64,000 nt of DNA from NCBI GenBank assembly GCA_965247475.1, contig OZ252016.1, positions 1,550,001 to 1,614,000 on the forward strand. The letters are read 5' to 3'. The notes beneath the pieces are model-generated. The model saw only the letters and a program-made list of their open reading frames with translations. It ran no database searches and was not told the origin of the DNA. Each line of letters starts with the position of its first letter. Position 1 is the first letter of the stretch. Shown here piece after piece: positions 53,126 through 60,637 of the stretch. The position numbers were made by a program, and so were the translations under genes. Origin of the DNA: G965247475 sp965247475 (GTDB taxonomy: Bacteria > Chloroflexota > UBA11872).

Positions 53126-54436
53126 GTGCGGCAGCGGAACTGGGTAGTGCTGGGCGCTATCGCCGTGTTGTTCGTATTTGCCCTCTACGTGGTTGTCCCG
53201 GGCACGCCCGGTCTTCCATTCTCGGTCGGCGGACGCGATCTGACTGACCTGCGGCTGCGGCAGGGTCTGGATCTGCAGGGCGGTCTGCACGTGCGCATGG
53301 AGGCCGATCCGGCGCCCGGCCAGGAGATCCGCCAAGGCGACATGGATGCGGTTCGCCAGGTCATTCAAAACCGCGTGAACGCGCTGGGCGTTGCCGAGCC
53401 CGTCATCCAGGTAGAGGGCGATCGCCGGCTCATCGTCGAGCTGCCGGGCGTGAAAGACCCGGATGAGGCGATCCGGCTGTTCCGCGAGACTGGCGAGCTG
53501 CTGATCGCAAACACTGGGTTCGAGTTCCTCGAGGAAGGCGAGCGGTTCAGGCCGGATCCCGAGGCGATCGTGCTGACGGGGCGGGACTTCGAGGACGCGC
53601 GCGTGGGGTTCGACGAGCTCAGCACGCCGCACGTCGAGTTCGACCTGAAGCCCGAGGCGGGCGCCAAGTTCGGGCCATACACCAGCGTCCACGTCCGCGA
53701 GGTCCTGACGATCACCCTGGACGACATTGTGGTCAGCTCGGCCTCGATCAACGCACGAATCGACGACCGCGGAGTGATCAGCGGGCAATTCGGACCGGAC
53801 GAGGCGCGCCGGATCGCCATTCAGCTGCGGTACGGCGCGCTGCCCGTGCCGCTGAAGGTCGTTCAGACGCTGAGCGTGCGGCCCACCCTGGGACAGGAAT
53901 CGCTGGACACGAGCGTGCGAGCCGGAATCGTCGGCGCCGTGCTGGTGCTTGCGTTCATGGTTGCGTACTACCGGATGCCGGGCGCGGTTGCCGCGGCCGC
54001 GCTGGTGATCTACGCGGTGCTCGTATTCGCGATCTTCAAGCTGGTGCCGGTCACGCTCACGCTGGCGGGGGTGGCCGGATTCATCCTCTCGTTGGGCGTG
54101 GCGGTTGACGCGAACATTCTGATCTTCGAGCGCACCCGCGAGGAGATACGGGCGGGCCGGACCATCCGGACCGCGATCGAGGCGGGCTTCAACCGCGCGT
54201 GGCCGTCGATTCGCGATTCGAACATCTCGACCTTCATCATCTGCGCCGTGCTGTTCGGGTTCGGGAGCGGCGGCGTTCGTGGGTTCGCGCTGACGCTGGC
54301 GATCGGCGTGGCCGTCAGCATGTTCTCCGCGATCACGATCAGCCGGAACTTGCTGCGCGTGACCGGGACCGTGCCCGGCGCGACGCGCGCCGGGCTGTTC
54401 GGCGCGCGGCCCGCCCGAAAGGAGACCAGCGCGTGA
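53126..54436 (+). CDS. secD: Protein translocase subunit SecD
   Basis: 436 residues, within the range of short SecD proteins. TM1 is followed by LRLRQGLDLQGGLHVRMEAD (the family signature D-L-x-G-G). The P1 head region covers about 50-230, then VRAGIVGAVLVLAFMVAYYR, ILSLGVAVDANILIFERTRE (TM4 Asp of the proton path) and the remaining helices. It aids Sec protein export using the proton or sodium gradient. The start is GTG 53126 with GAGGAG at 53111-53116. It is coupled to secF. Confidence 0.95.
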   Translation: MRQRNWVVLGAIAVLFVFALYVVVPGTPGLPFSVGGRDLTDLRLRQGLDLQGGLHVRMEADPAPGQEIRQGDMDAVRQVIQNRVNALGVAEPVIQVEGDRRLIVELPGVKDPDEAIRLFRETGELLIANTGFEFLEEGERFRPDPEAIVLTGRDFEDARVGFDELSTPHVEFDLKPEAGAKFGPYTSVHVREVLTITLDDIVVSSASINARIDDRGVISGQFGPDEARRIAIQLRYGALPVPLKVVQTLSVRPTLGQESLDTSVRAGIVGAVLVLAFMVAYYRMPGAVAAAALVIYAVLVFAIFKLVPVTLTLAGVAGFILSLGVAVDANILIFERTREEIRAGRTIRTAIEAGFNRAWPSIRDSNISTFIICAVLFGFGSGGVRGFALTLAIGVAVSMFSAITISRNLLRVTGTVPGATRAGLFGARPARKETSA

Positions 54437-55398
54437 CGTTCGAGATCGTCGGCCGCCGCGGTTGGTGGTACCTGGTCTCGGCCATCGTGCTGATCCCCGG
54501 CGTGATCGCGCTGCTGACCGGCGGGATCAAGCCCGGAATCGACTTCACCGGCGGGAGCCTGCTGCAGGTGCGCTTCGACGAGCCGCCGGCGCAGGAGACG
54601 GTGCGGGACGCGGCCGTGGCGCTGGGGTTCCCCGAGGCCGTGGTTCAGACGTCGATCGAGGGTGACACGCTGATCCGAGCGCGGGACCTCGACATCGAGG
54701 AAAAGGACACGCTGCTGGAAGGCCTGGCCGGTCGCGTCGGCGACCTGGAGGAGCTGGGGTTCTCCTCCATCGGTCCGGTCGTCGGCGAGGAGCTCACGCG
54801 CGCCGCGATCATCGCGGTGGTCGTGGCGTCGGTGCTGATCCTGCTGTACACGACCTGGGCCTTCCGACACATGGACCACCCGGTGCTCTACGGCGCCGCG
54901 GCGGTAGCCGCCCTCGGCCATGACGCCCTGTTGATCGTCGGCGTGTTTGCGGTCTTGGGGCACATCCTGGAGTTGCAAATCGACGCGCTGTTCGTGACGG
55001 CCGTGCTGACGGTGATCGGGTTCTCCGTGAACGACACCATCGTCGTATTTGACCGGGTTCGCGAGAACCGGCGCCGGCACCTCTCGATTCCCGAGGCCCG
55101 ACGGCCGGGCATTGCGGCCACCGTGAACTTCAGCCTCAATCAGAGCTTGACGCGGTCGCTGAACACCTCATTCACGGCGCTGCTGGTGCTGCTGTCACTG
55201 ATCCTGATCGGCGGTCCGACGATTCGGATCTTCGTGATCGCGCTGGCGGTGGGGTTTGCCGCGGGAACCTACTCGTCGATCTTCAACGCGGCGTGCCTGG
55301 TGGTCTCCTGGGAGCTCAACGACGCCGGTCGGCTCTGGCGTCGAATGCGGTCCGGCGGCGCGGGCTCGACGAGCTATGACGCGTCGGCCGCGGGATAG
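54433..55398 (+). CDS. secF: Protein translocase subunit SecF
   Basis: 321 residues. IKPGIDFTGGSLLQVRFDE is the SecF signature; SIGPVVGEELTRAAIIAVVV starts the membrane core; VIGFSVNDTIVVFDRVRENR is the conserved TM4 loop and SLNQSLTRSLNTSFTALLVL the TM5 signature. GTG 54433 overlaps the secD stop by four bases (GTGA), so the two are translationally coupled and form the SecDF complex. It is convergent with the accB-like gene, 12 bases apart. Confidence 0.95.
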   Translation: MTFEIVGRRGWWYLVSAIVLIPGVIALLTGGIKPGIDFTGGSLLQVRFDEPPAQETVRDAAVALGFPEAVVQTSIEGDTLIRARDLDIEEKDTLLEGLAGRVGDLEELGFSSIGPVVGEELTRAAIIAVVVASVLILLYTTWAFRHMDHPVLYGAAAVAALGHDALLIVGVFAVLGHILELQIDALFVTAVLTVIGFSVNDTIVVFDRVRENRRRHLSIPEARRPGIAATVNFSLNQSLTRSLNTSFTALLVLLSLILIGGPTIRIFVIALAVGFAAGTYSSIFNAACLVVSWELNDAGRLWRRMRSGGAGSTSYDASAAG

Positions 55399-55410
55399 CT
55401 TCGGCGCGCT

Positions 55411-55866
55411 TCAGGCCAGCTCGCCGTCGGCGGCCGGCGAGAGCCGTGCCAGCGGCTGATCGAACTCGACAGGCTGCCCGTCCACGACCAGAAACTGCTC
55501 GACGGACCCCGCGGCTGGACTGACGACCTCATGGAACACGCCGAGGACGTCGATGTAGGCGATCGTCTGCCCTTCATCGACCGAATCGCCGTCGGCGGCC
55601 ACCGGCTCAGTCGAGTCCTGGGGCGCGCGGTGGAACACGCCGACCTGTTCGGCCCGCACGGCGCCCTCGTCGCGCGCGGCCGCGGCGGGATCACCGCCGT
55701 CGGCGGCCGGCTCGGACTGCTCCTGCAACAGCTCGCCCGCGCATCGCCGGAGCCGCACCGAGCGTCCGTCTTGCTCGACCGCGATCTCCTCGAGTCCGAG
55801 GCCGCGCAACAGCGCCATCAAACGCGGCACGTCCTCGTCGAGCATTCGGTCCCAGTCGCTCGCCAT
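55411..55866 (-). CDS. BCCP-like biotin/lipoyl-domain protein lacking the biotinyl lysine
   Basis: 151 residues with the layout of AccB: an N-terminal helix (DVPRLMALLRGLGLEEIAVE), an acidic linker and a C-terminal biotinyl-like beta barrel (VDEGQTIAYIDVLGVFHEVV ... SVEQFLVVDGQPVEFDQPLA). In biotinylated proteins the hairpin reads EAMKM; here it is DVLGVF, with no lysine, so it cannot be biotinylated at the normal site. It resembles plant BADC proteins, which regulate acetyl-CoA carboxylase. ATG 55866 lies two bases after the efp stop; a TTG at 55872 is less likely. Confidence 0.82.
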   Translation of the reverse strand: MASDWDRMLDEDVPRLMALLRGLGLEEIAVEQDGRSVRLRRCAGELLQEQSEPAADGGDPAAAARDEGAVRAEQVGVFHRAPQDSTEPVAADGDSVDEGQTIAYIDVLGVFHEVVSPAAGSVEQFLVVDGQPVEFDQPLARLSPAADGELA

Positions 55867-55868
55867 CG

Positions 55869-56429
55869 TCAACTCACCCTCGTGACGTACGCGCCGGTGC
55901 GGGTGTCGATCCGAACCACGTCGCCGGTCTCGACAAACGTCGGCACCTGCACGCGGAGCCCGGTTGCAAGCGCGGCCTGTTTGGTCGCGGCCGAGGCCGT
56001 ATCGGTGCGGGAGGCGGGCTCCGTCTCCTTCACCGTCAAATCCACCGACACGGGCAGCTCCAGACCGATCGGCCGACCCTCGAACGCCACGATCTCGAGC
56101 TCCAGATTGTCCGCCAAATAGTTTGCCGTGTCGCCGACATCGTCGGGTGCGAGCACGTGCTCGTCGTACGACTCCAGATCCATGAAGTGGAATCCAGCGG
56201 GGTCCTTGTAGAGGTATTGAACACGGTGCTCATCCAGCCGCACGCGCTCGTAGCGCTGGCCGGCCCGGAACACGCGCTCGGTCGTTGCGCCGGATTCGAG
56301 CTGGCGAAGGCGCAGGCGAACTTGGGCGCTGCCGCGACCGATCTTCTGATGCTGGAAGTCGCGAAGCTGGAACAGCTTGCCGTCGATTCTCAGCACGTAT
56401 CCGCGCCGTAGCTCGCCTGCGTCGATCAT
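55869..56429 (-). CDS. efp: Elongation factor P
   Basis: 186 residues, the standard length. Domain I has the KOW-like loop FQHQKIGRGSAQVRLRLRQL; domains II and III have RVQYLYKDPAGFHFMDLESY and the C-terminal GDVVRIDTRTGAYVTRV. EF-P relieves ribosome stalling at polyproline. The tip residue, Lys in E. coli, is Arg here (GRGSA), and the preceding Pro is Ile. No EpmA/EarP-type modification gene is nearby. The operon order pepP, efp, accB-like is the common one in Gram-positives and Chloroflexota. Confidence 0.95.
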   Translation of the reverse strand: MIDAGELRRGYVLRIDGKLFQLRDFQHQKIGRGSAQVRLRLRQLESGATTERVFRAGQRYERVRLDEHRVQYLYKDPAGFHFMDLESYDEHVLAPDDVGDTANYLADNLELEIVAFEGRPIGLELPVSVDLTVKETEPASRTDTASAATKQAALATGLRVQVPTFVETGDVVRIDTRTGAYVTRVS

Positions 56430-56471
56430 CGGTGTGAGGCCCCTCGGCGGTGGGTTTGAATGTTGGACCGG

Positions 56472-57563
56472 CTACTTCTGGGCTCCGCTGAGGATCTCGA
56501 CGCCCTGCTCGCGGACCACGACCAAGTCCTCGATTCGGACGCCGCCCCAACCGGGAATGTATATGCCCGGCTCGACGGATGTGACCATGCCTGCCCTGAG
56601 CAGGTCGGTCGAGTGGGTCGACAGGCGCGGCCCCTCGTGGATCTCGAGCCCCACGCCGTGGCCAAGACCGTGCCCAAATCGCTCACCGTGGCCGGCGCGA
56701 GCGATCACGTCACGAGCGAGCGCGTCCGCCTCAACGCCGGTCATGCCGGCCCGAATGCCATCCAGCGCGGCCTGCTGCGCGGAGAGGACGAGGTCGTACA
56801 TCTCGTTGAAGCGCCCGGTCGGAGAGCCCACCACAAACGTCCGCGTGATGTCCGAGCAGTAGCCATCCACCTTGACGCCGAGGTCCACGACCACCGACTC
56901 GCCCGCGTCGAGCGGATGGTCGGCCGGGCTGTGATGGGCCATCGCCGCGTTGGGTCCGGCCGCGACGATCGTATCGAAGGACGGCTCGGGGGCGCCGAGG
57001 CGACGCATCTCGGACTCCAGCAGATCGGCCACCTGGCGCTCGGTCACACCGGGACGTACCGCTTCCGCCGCCAGCGCCATCACGTCGTCGGCGATGCGGA
57101 CAGCGCGCCGGATCGCATCGAGCTCACCCTCGTCCTTCACGAGCCGCTGCTCCTCGACGGTCCCTTCGAGCGCGATCAGGGACGGCGGCGCGGATAGATG
57201 GCCGAGCGCTCCAGCGAGCGCCGCGTGCTGCGCGACGGTGGTGTGATCGGCCTCGAACCCGAGTCGTTCGAACGAGTGCGCGCCGGCCTGTTCGACCAAT
57301 CCGTCGCGTAGGTTGGACGCTTCCACGATGGAGAATCCGACCGCCTGCCGTGTGGCCTGCTCGGTGTAGCGGAAGTCGGTGACCAGGATGCGTTCGCCGG
57401 GAGCGATCAGCAGCAATCCGGACGACCCGGTGAACCCGCTCAGGTAGTGGCGATTGGCCGGGCCGCCTATCAGCAAGGCGTCAATGCCGAGCTGGGCGAA
57501 ACGGCCCGTCAGCGCGTCGAGTCGAGACCCGGCCATGTCACGGGCTGGATCGTGCTCACTCAT
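56472..57563 (-). CDS. Xaa-Pro aminopeptidase (M24, PepP/PepQ type)
   Basis: 363 residues. The creatinase N-domain starts with IDALLIGGPANRHYLSGFTG. Metal ligands: Asp in VVVDLGVKVDGYCSDITRTF (two), His in GHGLGHGVGLEIHEGP, Glu in TSVEPGIYIPGWGGVRIED (two). His in AMAHHSPADHPL supports catalysis. It removes N-terminal residues before proline, a fitting neighbour for efp. The start is ATG 57563, overlapping the mltG end by four bases. Confidence 0.92.
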   Translation of the reverse strand: MSEHDPARDMAGSRLDALTGRFAQLGIDALLIGGPANRHYLSGFTGSSGLLLIAPGERILVTDFRYTEQATRQAVGFSIVEASNLRDGLVEQAGAHSFERLGFEADHTTVAQHAALAGALGHLSAPPSLIALEGTVEEQRLVKDEGELDAIRRAVRIADDVMALAAEAVRPGVTERQVADLLESEMRRLGAPEPSFDTIVAAGPNAAMAHHSPADHPLDAGESVVVDLGVKVDGYCSDITRTFVVGSPTGRFNEMYDLVLSAQQAALDGIRAGMTGVEADALARDVIARAGHGERFGHGLGHGVGLEIHEGPRLSTHSTDLLRAGMVTSVEPGIYIPGWGGVRIEDLVVVREQGVEILSGAQK

Positions 57564-58603
57564 CGCTGGTACAGCCGGATGTTTCGATCATGCTCTTCGG
57601 AGGTCTCAGAGAACGCGTGGGACAGGTCGCCCGCCGCCACGAAGAAGAGATAGGTCGTGCTCGCCGGATTGACCGCTGCCTGGATTGACGGCAACCCCGG
57701 ACCGGCGATAGGCCCCGGCGGCAGCCCCTGGTGCAAGTACGTATTGTACGGAGAGGGCACGCGCAGATCGTCGTCGGTGATGTCGGGCTTCCACCAGCGT
57801 CCGCCCGGCGTCGTCTGACCGATCGCGTATTGCGCGGTCGGGTCGGCTTGCAGCGGGATGCCGCGTGCGAGGCGGTTGTGAAACACGCCGGAGATGAGCG
57901 CCCGCTCTTCATCCAGCGCGGCCTCCCGCTCGATGATCGAGGCGAGCGCGACGGCCTCATGGAGCGTCAGGCCCGAAACCGCGGCCGCGCTACGGAGATC
58001 GTCGCCGACGACATCGTCGAATCGTCGCAGCATGCGTCGGATCAAGTCCTCGGCGGTGGTGGCGGCGGTGAGCCGGTAGGTGTCGGGAAACAGATACCCC
58101 TCGAGCGATGTGCCCGGCGGGAGACCGCCAAGGAACTCAAACTCACTCTGCCAGGCGCTGGCGTTGGCGAGACGCGCAAAGTCGGCCGGGTCGATGGTGG
58201 TCTGGTCGGCCAGGCGGTCGGCCATCTGCTCCAGGCGCCAGCCCTCCGGAAACGTGACGGTCTGCTCGACCACCGTGCCGCGCACCAGCGTGTCGAGGAT
58301 CTCCTCGAGCAGCATGTCCTCACGCAGCAGATAGCGCCCCTGGCGGAGCTTGCCATGGAGGTCTCGACGATCGACGAGCAGGCGAAACAGGACGTCGCTG
58401 CGGATGAGGCCCTCCGCCTGCAGCTCGAGCCCGATGTCGGCCGTCGAGGCGCCGGTTGGAACGGTGAAGACGACCGTGCGCGCGGCGCGGGGCACCGGGG
58501 CGTCGGCGAATCGCGAAGCGACCGAGAAGGCGAGATAGAGAACGGCGCCGAGCGAGATCAGGGCTATCACGAACGCCTGCGTAAGCAGTCCTACCGACCT
58601 CAC
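57560..58603 (-). CDS. mltG: Endolytic murein transglycosylase MltG (YceG-like)
   Basis: 347 residues. One N-terminal transmembrane helix (FVIALISLGAVLYLAFSVAS), a LysM-like region (VFTVPTGASTADIGLELQAE) and the YceG domain. The catalytic Glu is in ALASIIEREAALDEERALIS; the C-terminal signature is SPYNTYLHQGLPPGPIAGPG followed by AAVNPASTTYLFFVA. It cuts nascent glycan strands and sets their length. GTG 58603 overlaps the ruvX stop by four bases; the frame upstream has no similarity. Confidence 0.94.
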   Translation of the reverse strand: MRSVGLLTQAFVIALISLGAVLYLAFSVASRFADAPVPRAARTVVFTVPTGASTADIGLELQAEGLIRSDVLFRLLVDRRDLHGKLRQGRYLLREDMLLEEILDTLVRGTVVEQTVTFPEGWRLEQMADRLADQTTIDPADFARLANASAWQSEFEFLGGLPPGTSLEGYLFPDTYRLTAATTAEDLIRRMLRRFDDVVGDDLRSAAAVSGLTLHEAVALASIIEREAALDEERALISGVFHNRLARGIPLQADPTAQYAIGQTTPGGRWWKPDITDDDLRVPSPYNTYLHQGLPPGPIAGPGLPSIQAAVNPASTTYLFFVAAGDLSHAFSETSEEHDRNIRLYQR

Positions 58604-59061
58604 GTGACCTCCGGCTCGCGCAAGTAGTCCAACAACAGCAGCTCGGCCGCGCGCGCGTCGATCGTAGCCCGATCGGCCCCGGCCCCGGCGGCAGCGCTGG
58701 TGGTGAGGCGCTCGTCGCGGAAGACGATGCGCTCGGCGCGGCCCTCGAACAGGTCGCGCGACCACCGTCGCGTGCGCCTCGCCTGCTCGCCCTCGGTGTC
58801 ATCGGCGCGAAGCGGGAGACCGATCACGACGGTTGCCCTGGGGTAGGCATCGAGCAGCGCGCCGACGGCCGCGCGATCGTGCTCGAGGTTGCGACGCCGA
58901 AGAACGTCTCGCCGGCTGACGAACGACCCGGTGGCATCGGTGACGGCCACCCCGATACGGCGGCTCCCCAGATCGAACGCGGCCACCCGACGCCCGAACG
59001 CCGGCGGTGGGCTGGAGGGCTCAGCCCGGCGTGGCGGCGCTCGACGGCGCGATTTGGACAT
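58600..59061 (-). CDS. ruvX: RuvX/YqgF-family Holliday junction resolvase-like protein
   Basis: 153 residues, RNase H fold. VAAFDLGSRRIGVAVTDATG holds the first catalytic Asp, VVIGLPLRADD the strand-four motif, and FRDERLTT the conserved Glu; the last Asp is in RATIDARAAELLLLDYL. Involved in 16S rRNA 5' maturation and perhaps recombination. The first 22 residues are Arg/Pro-rich. It overlaps the end of the upstream gene by 41 bases and is followed directly by mltG, a common pair. Confidence 0.92.
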   Translation of the reverse strand: MSKSRRRAPPRRAEPSSPPPAFGRRVAAFDLGSRRIGVAVTDATGSFVSRRDVLRRRNLEHDRAAVGALLDAYPRATVVIGLPLRADDTEGEQARRTRRWSRDLFEGRAERIVFRDERLTTSAAAGAGADRATIDARAAELLLLDYLREPEVT

Positions 59062-60637
59062 CTATCCGGAAGGGGATGCGCGGAAAGTTCCCGGTGTCCG
59101 GAGGGTCGTGGGTCACGGTGAAGCCGGCGATGTTGGACATTCCGGCGAGCGCGGCCTGACCTTCGTCGAGCGAGCGGCCAGCGAGCGCATCGCGTATGTC
59201 GTCGGCCTCGACGGTCGCGACCGCCTTCGCCATGGCCTGCACGCGCAACTCCAGGACCCCGAGATCCTCGGCGACGACCTCGGACGCAACAACGCGTATC
59301 TCGTTGAACGACGCCGCGTCGGTGCCGAGGCGTGCCTCGAGTTCATGACGCAGCAACTGCTCGAGGTCGGCATTCTCGTACATCGTTCCGCTGGCGCGCA
59401 GTGCCAGCTCGAGCGTGAGCAGCGGGGCGCGTTCATCGACAGCCGCGGTGAACTTCTCCGAGATGACCTGCGGATTGCCGGACTCGGGCGACCAGACGAC
59501 GAGGGTTTGATTCTCGCCGCGGTCGCGGCGCAGCGTCTCAACAGCGGCGCTCTGCAGTCGTTCGTGGAGCACCGCCGCGAGCTCGTCCCGATCGCGCTGG
59601 CCCACCAACGCGACCTCGCGCTCGGTACCGCCGGACAGCGGTTGCGGATTGTAGGGCTCGATGACCGCGGCCAGCGGCGGATCCACCGTTGTGATCGAGA
59701 GGCCAGGCAGATTGCCCGCGAGACCGGGGCGCTCGGCGGTGACCGCGACGATCGCCTCGCCCGGAACATCACGGCCGCCAACCCTCAGCGTGGGGGGAAC
59801 AAGCACTTCCGCGTCGGTCAGAAAAGCGGTGTCGTCGCCCGAACGCACGGCGGTTCCACGCGGCACGAGCAGCGCCTCGCGGGTGCGATTGCGCAGCGTG
59901 ACGAAGCCGGTCCCGAACGACTCGGCCTCGCGGCGGCGACCGGTCGTGGGCTTGGAGAGCGAATCCTCGACGGTGGCCTCGACCACGACCGCCGGGATGA
60001 CGCCGCGATCGAGGTCAACCGATCCGGCGTCAGGGTCGACCCGCACGACAGTCTCCAGCGGGACGACTTCCGCGGTGGGGGTCGCGACCACCGTTGAGCC
60101 GGGCAGCATGAAGTAGGCGACGGCGAGGTAGGCGGCGAGCGCCGCGATGATGATCGCGCCGACTCGCCCCAGGGGGAGACGTTCGATCAGAGGCTTGTCA
60201 GCCCATGCGCGCACCGCGTGCGGCGCGACCGCGCGCACGTCCTGGTCGCCAATGCGCTCGAAGATCGGCGGCTCGCGCAGCGGCGTGCGCGCGGGTGAAG
60301 CGGGCGGCGCCACGTCCGATCGGACGGCGATGCCGTTCGCTCGCGCCTCGCTGGCCAGCCGTCGATCAGAGGTGACGATCGTCGCTTCGTACCCTTCCTC
60401 CCCAAGGAAATAGGCCAGCATCGCCAGGCGCCCGAACGTCCCGAGGGCACGTGCGTCATCCGCGACCACAAGCGCGACGCGAGTCGAACCGGCCATTCGA
60501 ATCGACCGCAGAACCGATTCGATCGGATCTTGCGGATCGACGTGGACCACGGCCTCGTCGCGGACCGCGGCCGCCGGAAGCCCGAGCGACGCCGACGTCA
60601 CGCGCTCGAGCACGACACGGCTGCCGCGGGTTACCAC
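59021..60637 (-). CDS. Membrane-anchored baseplate-J-like protein
   Basis: About 538 residues from GTG 60637. The N-terminal cytoplasmic part (about 1-150) includes VALVVADDARALGTFGRLAM and is alpha/beta. One transmembrane helix (AIIIAALAAYLAVAYFMLPG) is followed by an extracytoplasmic beta-rich region of 330 residues with ESFGTGFVTLRNRTREALLV, PRGTAVRSG and VPGEAIVAVTAERPGLAGNL, the pattern of baseplate J/gp47-like domains. No phage genes are near, so it is a chromosomal family of unknown job. The start overlaps the alaS stop by seven bases. Confidence 0.75.
   Translation of the reverse strand: MVTRGSRVVLERVTSASLGLPAAAVRDEAVVHVDPQDPIESVLRSIRMAGSTRVALVVADDARALGTFGRLAMLAYFLGEEGYEATIVTSDRRLASEARANGIAVRSDVAPPASPARTPLREPPIFERIGDQDVRAVAPHAVRAWADKPLIERLPLGRVGAIIIAALAAYLAVAYFMLPGSTVVATPTAEVVPLETVVRVDPDAGSVDLDRGVIPAVVVEATVEDSLSKPTTGRRREAESFGTGFVTLRNRTREALLVPRGTAVRSGDDTAFLTDAEVLVPPTLRVGGRDVPGEAIVAVTAERPGLAGNLPGLSITTVDPPLAAVIEPYNPQPLSGGTEREVALVGQRDRDELAAVLHERLQSAAVETLRRDRGENQTLVVWSPESGNPQVISEKFTAAVDERAPLLTLELALRASGTMYENADLEQLLRHELEARLGTDAASFNEIRVVASEVVAEDLGVLELRVQAMAKAVATVEADDIRDALAGRSLDEGQAALAGMSNIAGFTVTHDPPDTGNFPRIPFRIDVQIAPSSAATPG

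Noticed and set aside
59021..60637. Prophage baseplate gene
   Set aside because: No tail, capsid, integrase or lysis genes nearby; it is locked in the alaS-ruvX operon by overlapping ends.
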